Source of the DNA: Chitinophaga ginsengisoli
Lineage (GTDB): Bacteria > Bacteroidota > Bacteroidia > Chitinophagales > Chitinophagaceae
Reading direction: 5' to 3'
DNA length: 64,000 bases
NCBI RefSeq assembly: GCF_003014595.1
Contig: NZ_PYGK01000017.1
Coordinates: 1 to 64,000, forward strand
The position numbers were made by a program, and so were the translations under genes. This document shows, one piece after another, positions 54,442-63,778 of the stretch; within the stretch, counting starts at the first letter, position 1, and every line of letters begins with the position of its first letter. Below the pieces are notes generated by a model. It saw nothing but the letters and a program-made list of their open reading frames with translations. It did not search any database and was not told where the DNA came from.

Positions 54442-55422
54442 ATGAGTAACAAACCGACTGACTTCACGTGGAGTAATGAGCCGAATCCACATCATGTTCG
54501 AGTAAGGCAGATCCTGAAACAACATCCTGAGGTAAAGGAACTTATAGGGAAAAACCCCTATACGATTTATATGATCATCGGCCTGGTAGCAGCGCAGGTG
54601 GGTCTTTCTTTCTGGTTACGTGATGCCTCCTGGTGGATGATCTTCCTGGTAGCCTATGCCGTAGGCGCCTTTATCAGCCATGCTTTATGGGTAATGATTC
54701 ACGAAACTGCCCATGGACTCATATTTAAAGGAAAAGCACCGAACCTGTTTGCAGGCATGATCGCAAACTGGCCCCATATATTTCCCAGCTCAGTTTCCTT
54801 TCAGCGTTATCACCTGAAGCACCATGCCCATCAGGGAGAACATGAACTGGATGCTGACCTGCCGGATTTCTGGGAAGCAGCACTGGTAAGCAACAATCCG
54901 ATCATGAAGATGTTGTGGTTCCTTTTCTTCCCCGTTTTCCAGATCTGCCGCACCGCCAGGTTGAATATTTCCCTGCTGGACCGCTGGATTGTGGTGAACT
55001 GGATCGTACAGATCGCTTTCGATGTGGCCATCGTGGCCTTCATCGGACCTAAAGCCCTGCTTTACATGCTGATCAGTTTCTTCTTCTCAGTAGGCCTTCA
55101 TCCATTGGGCGCCCGCTGGATCCAGGAACACTACCTGACAATGGACCCGATCCAGGAAACCTACAGCTACTATGGCCCACTGAACACCGTAGCCTTTAAC
55201 GTAGGATACCACAACGAACACCACGATTTTCCATCCATTCCATGGAATAAATTACCACAGATCAAAAGTAAAGCACCTACTTACTATGATACCTTGCTAT
55301 CGCATGCATCATGGACAAAGCTGTTCTTCAAGTTTATTTTTGATCCGAAACTGTCACTTTATTCCCGTGTATTAAGAAAGGAAAAAGTGAAAATAGCGAA
55401 GGAAGAAGCAGCAGCAGCTTAA
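54442..55422 (+). CDS. Sphingolipid delta-4 desaturase-like fatty acid desaturase
   Basis: The protein of 326 residues resembles eukaryotic DES1/DEGS dihydroceramide desaturases along its length. It opens FTWSNEPNPHHVRVRQIL with HPEVKELIGKNPY. The three histidine boxes are H87-E-T-A-H91, H124-L-K-H127-H128 and H257-N-E-H260-H261 in NVGYHNEHHDFPSIPW. ETYSYYGPLN and the ending YYDTLLSHASWTKLFFKFIFDP also match. About four membrane segments are visible. It would introduce the 4,5-double bond into dihydroceramide-type lipids. Bacteroidota make sphingolipids, but a delta-4 desaturase is unusual. It is monocistronic. Confidence 0.85.
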   Translation: MSNKPTDFTWSNEPNPHHVRVRQILKQHPEVKELIGKNPYTIYMIIGLVAAQVGLSFWLRDASWWMIFLVAYAVGAFISHALWVMIHETAHGLIFKGKAPNLFAGMIANWPHIFPSSVSFQRYHLKHHAHQGEHELDADLPDFWEAALVSNNPIMKMLWFLFFPVFQICRTARLNISLLDRWIVVNWIVQIAFDVAIVAFIGPKALLYMLISFFFSVGLHPLGARWIQEHYLTMDPIQETYSYYGPLNTVAFNVGYHNEHHDFPSIPWNKLPQIKSKAPTYYDTLLSHASWTKLFFKFIFDPKLSLYSRVLRKEKVKIAKEEAAAA

Positions 55423-55443
55423 AAATGATTGCTTTATATAGGA

Positions 55444-55478
55444 AAAGGACGGTCCCGGATAGGCCGTCCTTTTTTTTG
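55444..55478 (+). terminator. Intrinsic terminator
   Basis: AAAGGACGG pairs with CCGTCCTTT around a 11-base loop, followed by a run of eight T. It is placed 21 bases after the desaturase stop. Confidence 0.87.
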
Positions 55479-55508
55479 CAAATAACAGTTATTTAGGAGG
55501 CCATTCGG

Positions 55509-57461
55509 CTATAACTGTCGAATGATAAATTCATGACGTCCACTGCTTACGGCATCTTTGCGTTGCAATAGCAGGCGGGTGATTGGCCGGTGGGACCAGT
55601 TATCCGTCAGGCGTTTTTCGTCGGGAGCACTACAGTCTATGGGCTCTTTTTTAACATTCCAGACGTCCGCATCATATTCCAGCTGCACCGGTCTTTCTCC
55701 TGGTATATTGAACCGGATGGTGCCCCGCTGCAGCTCCACCGGGCATACGGTCATGAAGGTCTGTGTGAGTGCGGAAGTGGAGGCATTCAGGATAAAATCA
55801 TCCGTAACGCTTACCCTGTTCTGCTGCCGGTCCATTTTGACATCCCGCTTCCATTGGGTGACGCCGGCCTGTGAAGGATAAGCGCCTGCAATATCCATAT
55901 GCAGAGTAACATTATTGCCGGCTTTCAGGTATTGCACTTCCCGGGCGCCGAATTTCCGGCCTGCCATCTGCTGTATGCCGTTAATGGTGGGCAGATTGTG
56001 ATAAGCCGAGCTGTTATACCAGAGCTGATACCGCTCCTTGGAGAAAGTCTTCGCCGTGTAGGTGCCCAAACCCACATCTATGATAACCGGTTGTCCGGAG
56101 GCATATACGACGAAATCCCCCACATCGTTATGGTTGTGGCTCTCGCCATTATGTCCGCCGTGAGAGGCCACAAACAACCCCTTATCCGATCTTGCCGCCA
56201 TCAACTGGATACTTTCCAGCCATACATCCGCGATGTCCGGCTCCTCCCCTTTGGCCCTACTGCAATCCGTCCAGACCTGCATGTTGAAAAGCATCCTGGG
56301 TTTGGCAAAATCTCCGGTGATGGGCGTTCGTATAGGGTACTGGTGAAAAGCCCAGGCGCCGAAGCCTGTCAGGGCAGTATCCTGCAGGGCCCGTCCCATC
56401 CGGTATAACAGCAATCCATCTGTACTGATCACCGGCGAAGCATCTGCAACGTTGATATAATAACTGCCAGCGATATGCATCTTGTAAATGTAAGCGGCCA
56501 TCTGCCTTATAATGGGTGCATCATAGATGGTCAGTTTACCGCCGGTAGCGCTTTCCAGGATGGTCAGGGCATCGAACAGTCTGCCAATAGCGCCTGACCA
56601 GTAAACAGGTCCTTCATCGATAGCGCCATCATCTCCGATGAAATTAATATAGTGATCCAGCAGGTGTAAGGCATGCTCCAGCTCACTGGTCCGCCGTTCA
56701 GGGTTCTTTTCCAGTAAAAGCAAGCTGGTCATCCAGTTGCTGATCACCCAGGGATTCCAGTTGTTAATAGGATACTCCTTCGTTCCCTTCTTAAGGTAGA
56801 AATATCTGTCGCTGTCTTTCTCCAGGGGTGTCAACATTCTTCTGTTCACCTCATAATAAATACGTTTACGCAACAGTACCGAGTAGCCATCCAGCCGTGC
56901 CCCGAGCAAATAGTCAGTAAGGGCTAGCACAGTAGCCGTTTCACTGACGAACAGATCCACAGCAGGATCTTCGACATCAGCCAGGTCAATGCCTGCTTTC
57001 TGCAGGTACAGATGTCCCGGTGTACCCCAATAACTTTCTTCACATAAAGACCAGATGCCATTGATGACAGCATTCAGGAAACGGCCTTTCTGTTCTATTG
57101 ATTCAGCTACCGCCATAGTGAATAATTGATCCCTTTTTCTGAAGGAGACCTCTTCATAATGTGAGCGGTCGCCGTTCTGCTGGTACTCCATCATCATAGT
57201 GGCAGGAATAGCTACAAAGGGAATCTTCTGGTATACTTCTGCCTGCCTGATAATACTCTGACGAACAGAATCCGGCAGTACCTTTTGCCATCCGGTGATA
57301 CTTACCGGAAAAGGATGCCACTGGTCCCGGGGCAGCAGGGCATTGGTAATCTCCTGTCGGGAAAATCTACTTAACAGGTTACGGGGCGTCTGTGCTGTAA
57401 TATGGACAGATATCATATTCAATGATATCAGCAGCAACAGGGATGAATTAATATTAGTCAT
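55509..57461 (-). CDS. Heparinase II/III-like polysaccharide lyase
   Basis: About 650 residues from ATG 57461 (MTNINSSLLLL); an ATG at 57485 is an alternative. A signal-like stretch (about 1-25) is followed by a helical alpha/alpha-toroid region (about 100-400) with NNWNPWVISNWMTSLLLLE, GPVYWSGAIGRLFDALTI and PRMLFNMQVW. The C-terminal beta part has GGHNGESHNHNDVGDFVVYA, which contains the catalytic His/Asn cluster of the family. It would cleave acidic glycans such as heparin or alginate; the substrate is unknown. It is monocistronic, facing away from the PepSY-like gene. Confidence 0.85.
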   Translation of the reverse strand: MTNINSSLLLLISLNMISVHITAQTPRNLLSRFSRQEITNALLPRDQWHPFPVSITGWQKVLPDSVRQSIIRQAEVYQKIPFVAIPATMMMEYQQNGDRSHYEEVSFRKRDQLFTMAVAESIEQKGRFLNAVINGIWSLCEESYWGTPGHLYLQKAGIDLADVEDPAVDLFVSETATVLALTDYLLGARLDGYSVLLRKRIYYEVNRRMLTPLEKDSDRYFYLKKGTKEYPINNWNPWVISNWMTSLLLLEKNPERRTSELEHALHLLDHYINFIGDDGAIDEGPVYWSGAIGRLFDALTILESATGGKLTIYDAPIIRQMAAYIYKMHIAGSYYINVADASPVISTDGLLLYRMGRALQDTALTGFGAWAFHQYPIRTPITGDFAKPRMLFNMQVWTDCSRAKGEEPDIADVWLESIQLMAARSDKGLFVASHGGHNGESHNHNDVGDFVVYASGQPVIIDVGLGTYTAKTFSKERYQLWYNSSAYHNLPTINGIQQMAGRKFGAREVQYLKAGNNVTLHMDIAGAYPSQAGVTQWKRDVKMDRQQNRVSVTDDFILNASTSALTQTFMTVCPVELQRGTIRFNIPGERPVQLEYDADVWNVKKEPIDCSAPDEKRLTDNWSHRPITRLLLQRKDAVSSGRHEFIIRQL

Positions 57462-57601
57462 TACAGATGATGATTCACTTATCAACAGGTCATGCTTCCT
57501 TACCGACAGGAAACGCCTGTTGACCGATTCAGGAAAAAATAGTGCTTTGAGCGCTGGTAACTTCGTATCGCAATCTCAAAAAAACACTAAACAAACGAGT
57601 C

Positions 57602-58138
57602 ATGAAAAAGATTTTTTTTGCAGCGGGCGTATTGCTGATGTCATTTAACATAACATTCGCACATACTACAGACGAAGGTAAAAAAACAAAAGCGGAGAGA
57701 AAGGAAATACGCAGGGAAAACAACGCAGAAGTGAGCATTTTTACAAGAAATCAGTTTTATGAAGATTTCCCCGGAGCAACTGACATTCGGTTCGAGAAAA
57801 CAAACTATTTCGAAGAAGTAGCTTTTACAATGGGTCAAAAAGATATGAGGGCCTACTATGATATTCATAGTAACCTCGTCGGCACAACGGAAACAAAGAC
57901 ATTTGCTGATCTGCCTGAAAATGCACAGCGCACCATTTTGAAAAAATATGGCGACTTCGACACAGAAAGAGTGTTCCTGTACGATGATAATGAAGCCAAT
58001 GAAACAGATATGACATTGTTTGATATGCCATTTGACGACGCCGATAACTATTTCGTAGAATTACGTAAGAACAGTGAAGTAATGATTGTTAAGGTTGACA
58101 TGGCTGGGAATGTTGCATTCTTCAAGTCCATTAAATGA
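57602..58138 (+). CDS. PepSY-like (putative beta-lactamase-inhibitor-like) secreted protein
   Basis: The protein of 178 residues has a signal peptide (about 1-20, ending TFA). A charged linker (KKTKAERKEIRREN) precedes a domain with FYEDFPGATDIRFEKTNYFEEVAF, AYYDIHSNLVGTT and LPENAQRTILKKYGDF. This matches the PepSY-like/BLIP-fold proteins common in the phylum. Such proteins are small periplasmic modules of unknown partner. It is monocistronic, with a terminator hairpin right after. Confidence 0.78.
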   Translation: MKKIFFAAGVLLMSFNITFAHTTDEGKKTKAERKEIRRENNAEVSIFTRNQFYEDFPGATDIRFEKTNYFEEVAFTMGQKDMRAYYDIHSNLVGTTETKTFADLPENAQRTILKKYGDFDTERVFLYDDNEANETDMTLFDMPFDDADNYFVELRKNSEVMIVKVDMAGNVAFFKSIK

Positions 58139-58144
58139 TGAATG

Positions 58145-58175
58145 AAAAAGGCGATCAGACGATCGCCTTTTTTTT
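58145..58175. terminator. Bidirectional terminator
   Basis: AAAAAGGCGATC (58145-58156) pairs perfectly with GATCGCCTTTTT (58161-58172) around AGAC. It lies between the convergent PepSY-like and glycosyltransferase genes. Confidence 0.9.
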
Positions 58176-58177
58176 AT

Positions 58178-59308
58178 TTATCTGGTTATTAGTACAAGCC
58201 GGCCATGTTCTTTCTCAGAAAGGCTTTCCATGAAAATTTCAGAGACCTCCCCGATAAAATAGACAGGGTCTTTCTTTGCAAATTCTTTCGAAGGATCATC
58301 AGGATATACCAGTTGCTCCTTAAACGGAAAGTCGTTACCTATAATGTCTTCAGTTGGTCGCGGTCCTCTCAGTAACAATGGAAGCCCATGTTCCAACATC
58401 GCCATAGCGGAACCACTTTTTCCGAACAGCGTATAGTCGGCACGTGAAATACCAATATCAGCGCGGAGTAAATGATTGGAAATAGCTTCCTCCGGCAGGA
58501 AACCACGATCTATTACATTCTCTTCACCAAAAGCTTGCCGGGAAATATCAAGTGCTTTTTCTTTATAGTGCCCGCCATTACCGATGATCTCCAGGCAAAC
58601 TGTTTTACCCGTCTTCTCTCCTATGGCTGTCAGAAAATCGACCTGCCGTTTATAATCGTCCAACGCACCTGTAAAACAGCCAAAATGAATAGCAGTCAGG
58701 TTATCAGGGTTTCCGGTATCGCCTTCCGGCATGCCTGCCACTGGAATGTTACTGAACAGGGGAATAAGATTCACCTCTTTCCATCCCAGGTTCTTTTTAT
58801 AAATACCAATGGAAGTAGTAACAGATTCAGGGTTAATAGCTGCCAGCATTTGTTTGATGATCACCTTTTGCATCAGCCCCAGCATCTTCAGTTTAAAACT
58901 GCTGTACCCGTGAAGCCCTACCCAGAGCTCATGAAACATGAAATGCCATTTGATATTGCTACCTAAACTTTTGAGATGTTTACCGAATGAAAAAGGGAGT
59001 CCTCTTTTCTCAAAAGAGAAAGGTACATATTGCAGGCTTACCCATTCAGGGCCAAATTTCGTGATATAGTCGCGGGCGTGGGAAAAGCATTCCTTTTCAT
59101 CCATTGATGCGGGTATACGGAGCACAGGAACTTCAATACCATTGCTACATTGAAGACCATCATATAGGGAGGCACTTACCCTGTCTTTTAAGGCTATAAT
59201 TGCTACTTCGTGCGATTTACGGATCAACTCACTTGCCAGCCGTCTTGAATAATCGCCCACACCATCCAGACCAGGCTCCAGTGAACCACAGAGAAAAATT
59301 AGTTTCAC
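58178..59308 (-). CDS. Glycosyltransferase family 4-type protein
   Basis: The protein of 376 residues is soluble, with the GT-B plan. The N-terminal Rossmann part opens LIFLCGSLEPGLDGVGDYSRRLASELI, the pattern of GT4 enzymes. In the C-terminal part IHFGCFTGALDDYKRQVDFLTAI and EIIGNGGHYKEKALDI mark the nucleotide-sugar site. GKSGSAMAMLEHGLPLLL holds the usual acidic and glycine-rich sugar-phosphate region, although the canonical EAFG/E motif is only partly visible. Donor and acceptor are unknown. It has no glycan-cluster neighbours. Confidence 0.78.
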   Translation of the reverse strand: MKLIFLCGSLEPGLDGVGDYSRRLASELIRKSHEVAIIALKDRVSASLYDGLQCSNGIEVPVLRIPASMDEKECFSHARDYITKFGPEWVSLQYVPFSFEKRGLPFSFGKHLKSLGSNIKWHFMFHELWVGLHGYSSFKLKMLGLMQKVIIKQMLAAINPESVTTSIGIYKKNLGWKEVNLIPLFSNIPVAGMPEGDTGNPDNLTAIHFGCFTGALDDYKRQVDFLTAIGEKTGKTVCLEIIGNGGHYKEKALDISRQAFGEENVIDRGFLPEEAISNHLLRADIGISRADYTLFGKSGSAMAMLEHGLPLLLRGPRPTEDIIGNDFPFKEQLVYPDDPSKEFAKKDPVYFIGEVSEIFMESLSEKEHGRLVLITR

Positions 59309-59665
59309 GGTATATTAGTTCTTACTGGTTAATAAAATGGGAAAATCATCCAAACGTTATTTCGAGTAATGCTCATCCTGCTGTTAGAAGATATCGGATA
59401 TAAGATACTGTAACTTGCTGGATAATAGAAAGTTGGCGGACATGCAAACGCTCATTCAAGGGGCCTTAAATAAGTAGGGTTATGAAAATTGAAGCAGTAA
59501 TTAAAAGAGAAGTATCACCTTACGGATGGGAAGTAATTATTATTTATTTAAAAAAATATGTTTCTTTTTTTTGCACAGTAATCCGTACACACAACATATC
59601 ACTTCGAATGCATATATCACTATTTACTGGAATCAGTAGCGCGATAGCTGCTGAGCAAGCAATCA
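59309..59665. other. Intergenic region, nothing recognisable
   Basis: The 357 bases between the glycosyltransferase start and the methyltransferase stop are AT-rich. A 64-codon frame at 59482 has no features. No promoter or terminator was clear. Confidence 0.6.
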
Positions 59666-60238
59666 TCATTTCCTGATAATCGCTGTATAGAGGTTAGCAT
59701 TACCATATACGGAAGATCTTTCCGCTATCATTTCAATGTGATTGTAACCACGTGTCTTAAACAGTTTTTCCAGAGAATGATAGCTCAGCGGATAAGGCAC
59801 CCAGGTAGGCACTGGTCTGTCTGTATTGTATTCGACGATAAGCAGCTTTCCTTCCGGTTTCAGATATCTTTCTATTTTCTCCATAAAGGCAGATTGATCT
59901 TTGACATAGTGCAGCGCATTGCCCAGTACAATGCCGTCTAATTGTGCAAAGGGCCATTCATCTTTCACAAAATCCAGTTCCAATGTCTTCACCTGTATTC
60001 CTGCGGGTACGGGTATCTTCAGGTTAGCAGCTAATTTTTGATCTACCGCATAGATCAGGCTACCTGCTTGTAAATAATGCGCAAGAGCAGTCGTAAAAGT
60101 CCCCGAGCCACAACCTAAATCTGCCCAGTTGGAAGGGCCTGAAAGGGTCAATTCCTGATGTCTGATAAATTGAATAGCATCTTCCGTTCTCATAGCCGTG
60201 CAAGGTAGGTAAATTTTGCCTGCTGCCCACCTGTCCAT
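59666..60238 (-). CDS. SAM-dependent methyltransferase, class I
   Basis: The protein of 190 residues has the Rossmann-fold motif WADLGCGSGTFTTALA (about 38-53), the acidic loop AVDQKL, and DGIVLGNALHYVKDQSAFMEKIERYLKPEGKLLIVEY, which mark motifs II-III. The length and compact form suit a small cytoplasmic methyltransferase whose acceptor is unknown. ATG at codon 16 (60193, MRTEDAIQF) is an alternative start. It stands alone, divergent from the ABC permease. Confidence 0.87.
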   Translation of the reverse strand: MDRWAAGKIYLPCTAMRTEDAIQFIRHQELTLSGPSNWADLGCGSGTFTTALAHYLQAGSLIYAVDQKLAANLKIPVPAGIQVKTLELDFVKDEWPFAQLDGIVLGNALHYVKDQSAFMEKIERYLKPEGKLLIVEYNTDRPVPTWVPYPLSYHSLEKLFKTRGYNHIEMIAERSSVYGNANLYTAIIRK

Positions 60239-60383
60239 TTCCGGTCATTATGACGTGCGTATGTGGACAAGCAGGGCCAGCCAGACAATTGAGGATCAGC
60301 CACAGTAGCGAATATCCGTGAATGGCAATCTTTTTGTACCTTATTTCCCCAACCACTAAGCTTATCGCTATAATGCACTGTTT

Positions 60384-62801
60384 ATGCTGAAAAATTATCT
60401 CAAAATTGCCTGGCGCAATATGTTAAGGAAAAAAGCCTATTCCGCGATCAATATCACCGGTCTCGCAATAGGCATTACCTGCTGTGTACTAATTACGCTG
60501 TATGTGCAGGATGAGTTATCATATGACAGATATAACACCAATTTCGATAAAATATACCGGGTACTACATGCCTACCGCAATCCGAAGGAGGTTGACAGGA
60601 ATTCGTCTCCTGTCCCGGAAGATTACCAGGTATGGGGGAATGCGCCCGTAGCACCTGCACTGGCTGCAGATTTTCCGGAGATAAAGAAAATGGTACGGTT
60701 CACAAGCCCTAATACCTTCCTGTTGGAACATGGTGAACGGCGATTCCAGGAAGACGGGCTCGTGTTCACCGATTCAACAGTGTTTGATATCTTCAGCTGG
60801 AAGATGTTGGTGGGCAATCCTAAAGTGGCACTCGTAGCGCCTAACAGCGTAGTATTAACGAAGAGTATTGCACAGAAATATTTCGGCGATCAGAACCCGC
60901 TTGGACAGACACTGCGCGTGGATAATCAGGAGACATTCACTGTTACAGGAGTGATAGAGGACGTTCCGGCTAATTCTCACATGAGTTTCAACGGGCTCAT
61001 CTCCATGAGCACATTTAGAAAGTGGAGACCGGAGATCTTTGACGAATGGGGCTATATTGATTTCTATACTTACTTCCTCATTCCTGAGCATGTAAATATT
61101 AAAACACTGGAAGCGAAGATCCCGGCATTTGCATCACGTCATTATCCCAAGAGTGACCGCAGTATTTATACCATAGCATTTGAACCATTATCAGCAGCCT
61201 ACCTTCATTCTAAGGCCCAGCGGCAGCCGGGACCTACCGGAAGCCTGTCGAATGTATATATCTTTTCGATCATCGCCATATTCGTACTACTGATCGCCTG
61301 TATTAATTTCGTGAACCTGTCTACAGCACGTTCTATGGAAAGAGCCAGGGAAGTAGGGGTAAGAAAGGCTGTGGGCGCATATCAGCAAGGGCTGATATAC
61401 CAGTTTCTGACAGAGTCCATCCTTATATCATTTTCAGCCGTATTACTGGCCATTATATTCACCATATTAGCCTTACCAGTTATCAGGGAAATATCCGGCA
61501 AGCCCCTCACCTATTCACGGCTCTTCTCCTGGAATATTACACCTGCACTCGTGCTGATGCCTTTTATACTGGGCTTGCTGGCAGGCAGCTATCCGGCCTG
61601 GGTACTGGCACGGTTCAGACCTGTGGAGGTATTGAAAGGGCAGTTCCGCTCTTCAAATAAGGGTATCGCACTGCGGAAGGCACTGGTAATAGTACAGTTC
61701 ACCTTATCCATAGCGCTTATTGCAGGCACCATGATCGTATATTCCCAGCTCAGACACCTGCGTTCACATTCTCTTGGTTTCCGTCAGGATCAGATGCTGG
61801 TAATCGACTATGGCGGCGATCAGAAGGTGAACGAGTCTGTTGAAGCTGTTAAAACAATGCTGGCGAAAAATCCCGCGGTACAATCTATTACCGCATCCAG
61901 GGCAGTACCTGGCGACTTCTATCCTAATGGCACCACCTTTATAGAATCCCGGAACGGGGAAATGAAAAGCGAAACTCCAGGCATGTATGAAATAGACGCT
62001 GATTTCATCCCCGCCTACGAAATGAAGATGGCTGCAGGCAGAGCTTATTCGCGCGATTTCCCCACAGATGCAAAAGAAGCGCTCATCATCAACGAAGCCG
62101 CCGCCAAACAGTTTGGTTATTCGAACCCTGAAGAGATAGTAGGAAAACGTTTTGAGCAATGGGGACGTAAAGGTACTGTGATTGGCGTGGTCAAGGATTT
62201 CAATTATCAGTCATTGCATAAAAAAGTGGAACCATTAGCGATCAGGATGGCTCCTCAGCAATCACTCAACAAGTTGTCTCTCCGTATCAAAACAGATCAT
62301 CTGCAACAGACAATAAAAGAACTCGGACAGACCTGGAGCGCCATTGCACCACACCGTCCGTTCCTGTATAGTTTCCTGGACCAGTCTTTTAATCAGCAAT
62401 ACAAGCAGGATGCACGCTTTGGAGAGCTGTTTGCAGCCTTCGCAGGACTGACCATCTTTATTGCCTGTCTTGGTCTCTTCGGACTCGCCACTTATGCTAC
62501 TGAACAACGTGTAAAGGAAATAGGCGTACGAAAAGTACTGGGCGCTTCAGTGACCAACATTGTGAGATTACTCTCTTCGGATTTTATCAAACTTGTACTG
62601 GTCGCCATCCTGATTGCGACGCCGGTAATATGGTGGGCGATGCAGGTATGGCTTGAGGGATATGCATACAGGATTACCATCCAGTGGTGGATGATAGCAC
62701 TGGCGGGAACATTGGCGCTAGCAACTGCATTAATGACGGTGAGCTTGCTGGCAGTGAAAGCTGCACTGATGAATCCAGTAAAAGCACTAAGATCAGAATG
62801 A
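60384..62801 (+). CDS. MacB/FtsX-type ABC transporter permease
   Basis: The protein of 805 residues starts with a membrane helix (about 20-42), followed by a periplasmic MacB core region (about 50-270). Three helices lie at about 285-410 (IFVLLIACINFVNLSTARSMERAREVGVRKAVGA). A second copy of the layout follows: another helix near 430, a periplasmic region and final helices (about 675-795) with EQRVKEIGVRKVLGASVTNI. This 4+4 plan is the fused MacB-like permease that works with a separate ATPase. None is adjacent. Substrate unknown. Confidence 0.88.
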   Translation: MLKNYLKIAWRNMLRKKAYSAINITGLAIGITCCVLITLYVQDELSYDRYNTNFDKIYRVLHAYRNPKEVDRNSSPVPEDYQVWGNAPVAPALAADFPEIKKMVRFTSPNTFLLEHGERRFQEDGLVFTDSTVFDIFSWKMLVGNPKVALVAPNSVVLTKSIAQKYFGDQNPLGQTLRVDNQETFTVTGVIEDVPANSHMSFNGLISMSTFRKWRPEIFDEWGYIDFYTYFLIPEHVNIKTLEAKIPAFASRHYPKSDRSIYTIAFEPLSAAYLHSKAQRQPGPTGSLSNVYIFSIIAIFVLLIACINFVNLSTARSMERAREVGVRKAVGAYQQGLIYQFLTESILISFSAVLLAIIFTILALPVIREISGKPLTYSRLFSWNITPALVLMPFILGLLAGSYPAWVLARFRPVEVLKGQFRSSNKGIALRKALVIVQFTLSIALIAGTMIVYSQLRHLRSHSLGFRQDQMLVIDYGGDQKVNESVEAVKTMLAKNPAVQSITASRAVPGDFYPNGTTFIESRNGEMKSETPGMYEIDADFIPAYEMKMAAGRAYSRDFPTDAKEALIINEAAAKQFGYSNPEEIVGKRFEQWGRKGTVIGVVKDFNYQSLHKKVEPLAIRMAPQQSLNKLSLRIKTDHLQQTIKELGQTWSAIAPHRPFLYSFLDQSFNQQYKQDARFGELFAAFAGLTIFIACLGLFGLATYATEQRVKEIGVRKVLGASVTNIVRLLSSDFIKLVLVAILIATPVIWWAMQVWLEGYAYRITIQWWMIALAGTLALATALMTVSLLAVKAALMNPVKALRSE

Positions 62802-62898
62802 GGCGCTTGCAGGCGGCGTTAAAATGACAACTATTCCCTTTAATTTGCACTTTTCGAAACAACAGAGTGTTAGTATTTTTATAGAAATAATGTAAACA

Positions 62899-63753
62899 AT
62901 GGTAGCATTCTTAGGTACAGGATTGTTAGGAGCTAACTTTGTAAAAGCACTCCTCAAAAAGGGAAACCAGGTACAGGTATGGAACCGTACCGCCGCAAAA
63001 GCCTCCGCACTGGAAGCTGACGGCGCCAGGGCATTTGCAGATGTTGCAGCAGCCGTAAAAGGAGCTGACATTATTCATCTCACGTTAAAAGATGATGCCG
63101 CTGTAAACGAAGTATTAGCAGCCGCCCGCAAAGGATTAAAGCCAGGTGCCATCATCGTTGATCATACTACTACCTCTGCTGCAGGTGCCATACAACGCAC
63201 CCGCGAGTGGAAGGAACAGGGATTTACCTATTTACATGCCCCCGTTTTTATGGGGCCGATAAATGCGCTTGAAAGCACGGGTTATATGTTGGTCTCCGGC
63301 GACCAGGCTGTTGTCAGCCAACTGGAACCGGTCTTATCTCAAATGACAGGCAAGGTGCTTAATTTCGGCGCTGAAGAAGGCAAAGCCGCTGGTATGAAAC
63401 TGATCGGCAATCTCTTCCTGGTCACCTTCACCGCAGGCATCGCAGATACACTTTCACTGGCGAAAGCATTACATATACCATTGGACGATCTCAATACCTT
63501 GTTTGACTCCTGGAACCCTGGCGCAATGCTGGCAGCCCGGCTACAGCGCGTCGCTGGAGGAAAATATGATCAGCCATCATGGGAGTTAAATATGGCCAGA
63601 AAAGATACACAACTGTTCATGGACGCTGCTGCTCAGGGAGGAACTACATTTGCCGTTATTCCTGCCATCGCATCAGAAATGGACAAGTGGATTGCAAAGG
63701 GCCATGGCAATGATGACTGGACAGTGATAGGGAAGGATGCTGCGACGAAGTGA
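62899..63753 (+). CDS. NAD(P)-dependent 3-hydroxyisobutyrate dehydrogenase-like protein
   Basis: The protein of 284 residues belongs to the beta-hydroxyacid dehydrogenase family. The Rossmann motif is FLGTGLLGANF (about 4-14), followed by WNRTAAKASAL, which binds the NADP phosphate (Arg after the second strand). HTTTSAAGA is the substrate site, and GAEEGKAAGMKLIGNLFL carries the catalytic lysine (Lys in AGMKLIGN). This matches the imine-reductase/GLYR1-like branch. Probably cytoplasmic; substrate unknown. It ends 26 bases before a partial ORF on the other strand. Confidence 0.85.
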   Translation: MVAFLGTGLLGANFVKALLKKGNQVQVWNRTAAKASALEADGARAFADVAAAVKGADIIHLTLKDDAAVNEVLAAARKGLKPGAIIVDHTTTSAAGAIQRTREWKEQGFTYLHAPVFMGPINALESTGYMLVSGDQAVVSQLEPVLSQMTGKVLNFGAEEGKAAGMKLIGNLFLVTFTAGIADTLSLAKALHIPLDDLNTLFDSWNPGAMLAARLQRVAGGKYDQPSWELNMARKDTQLFMDAAAQGGTTFAVIPAIASEMDKWIAKGHGNDDWTVIGKDAATK

Positions 63754-63778
63754 TATTCAGTCAGGGACTAATAACGGC

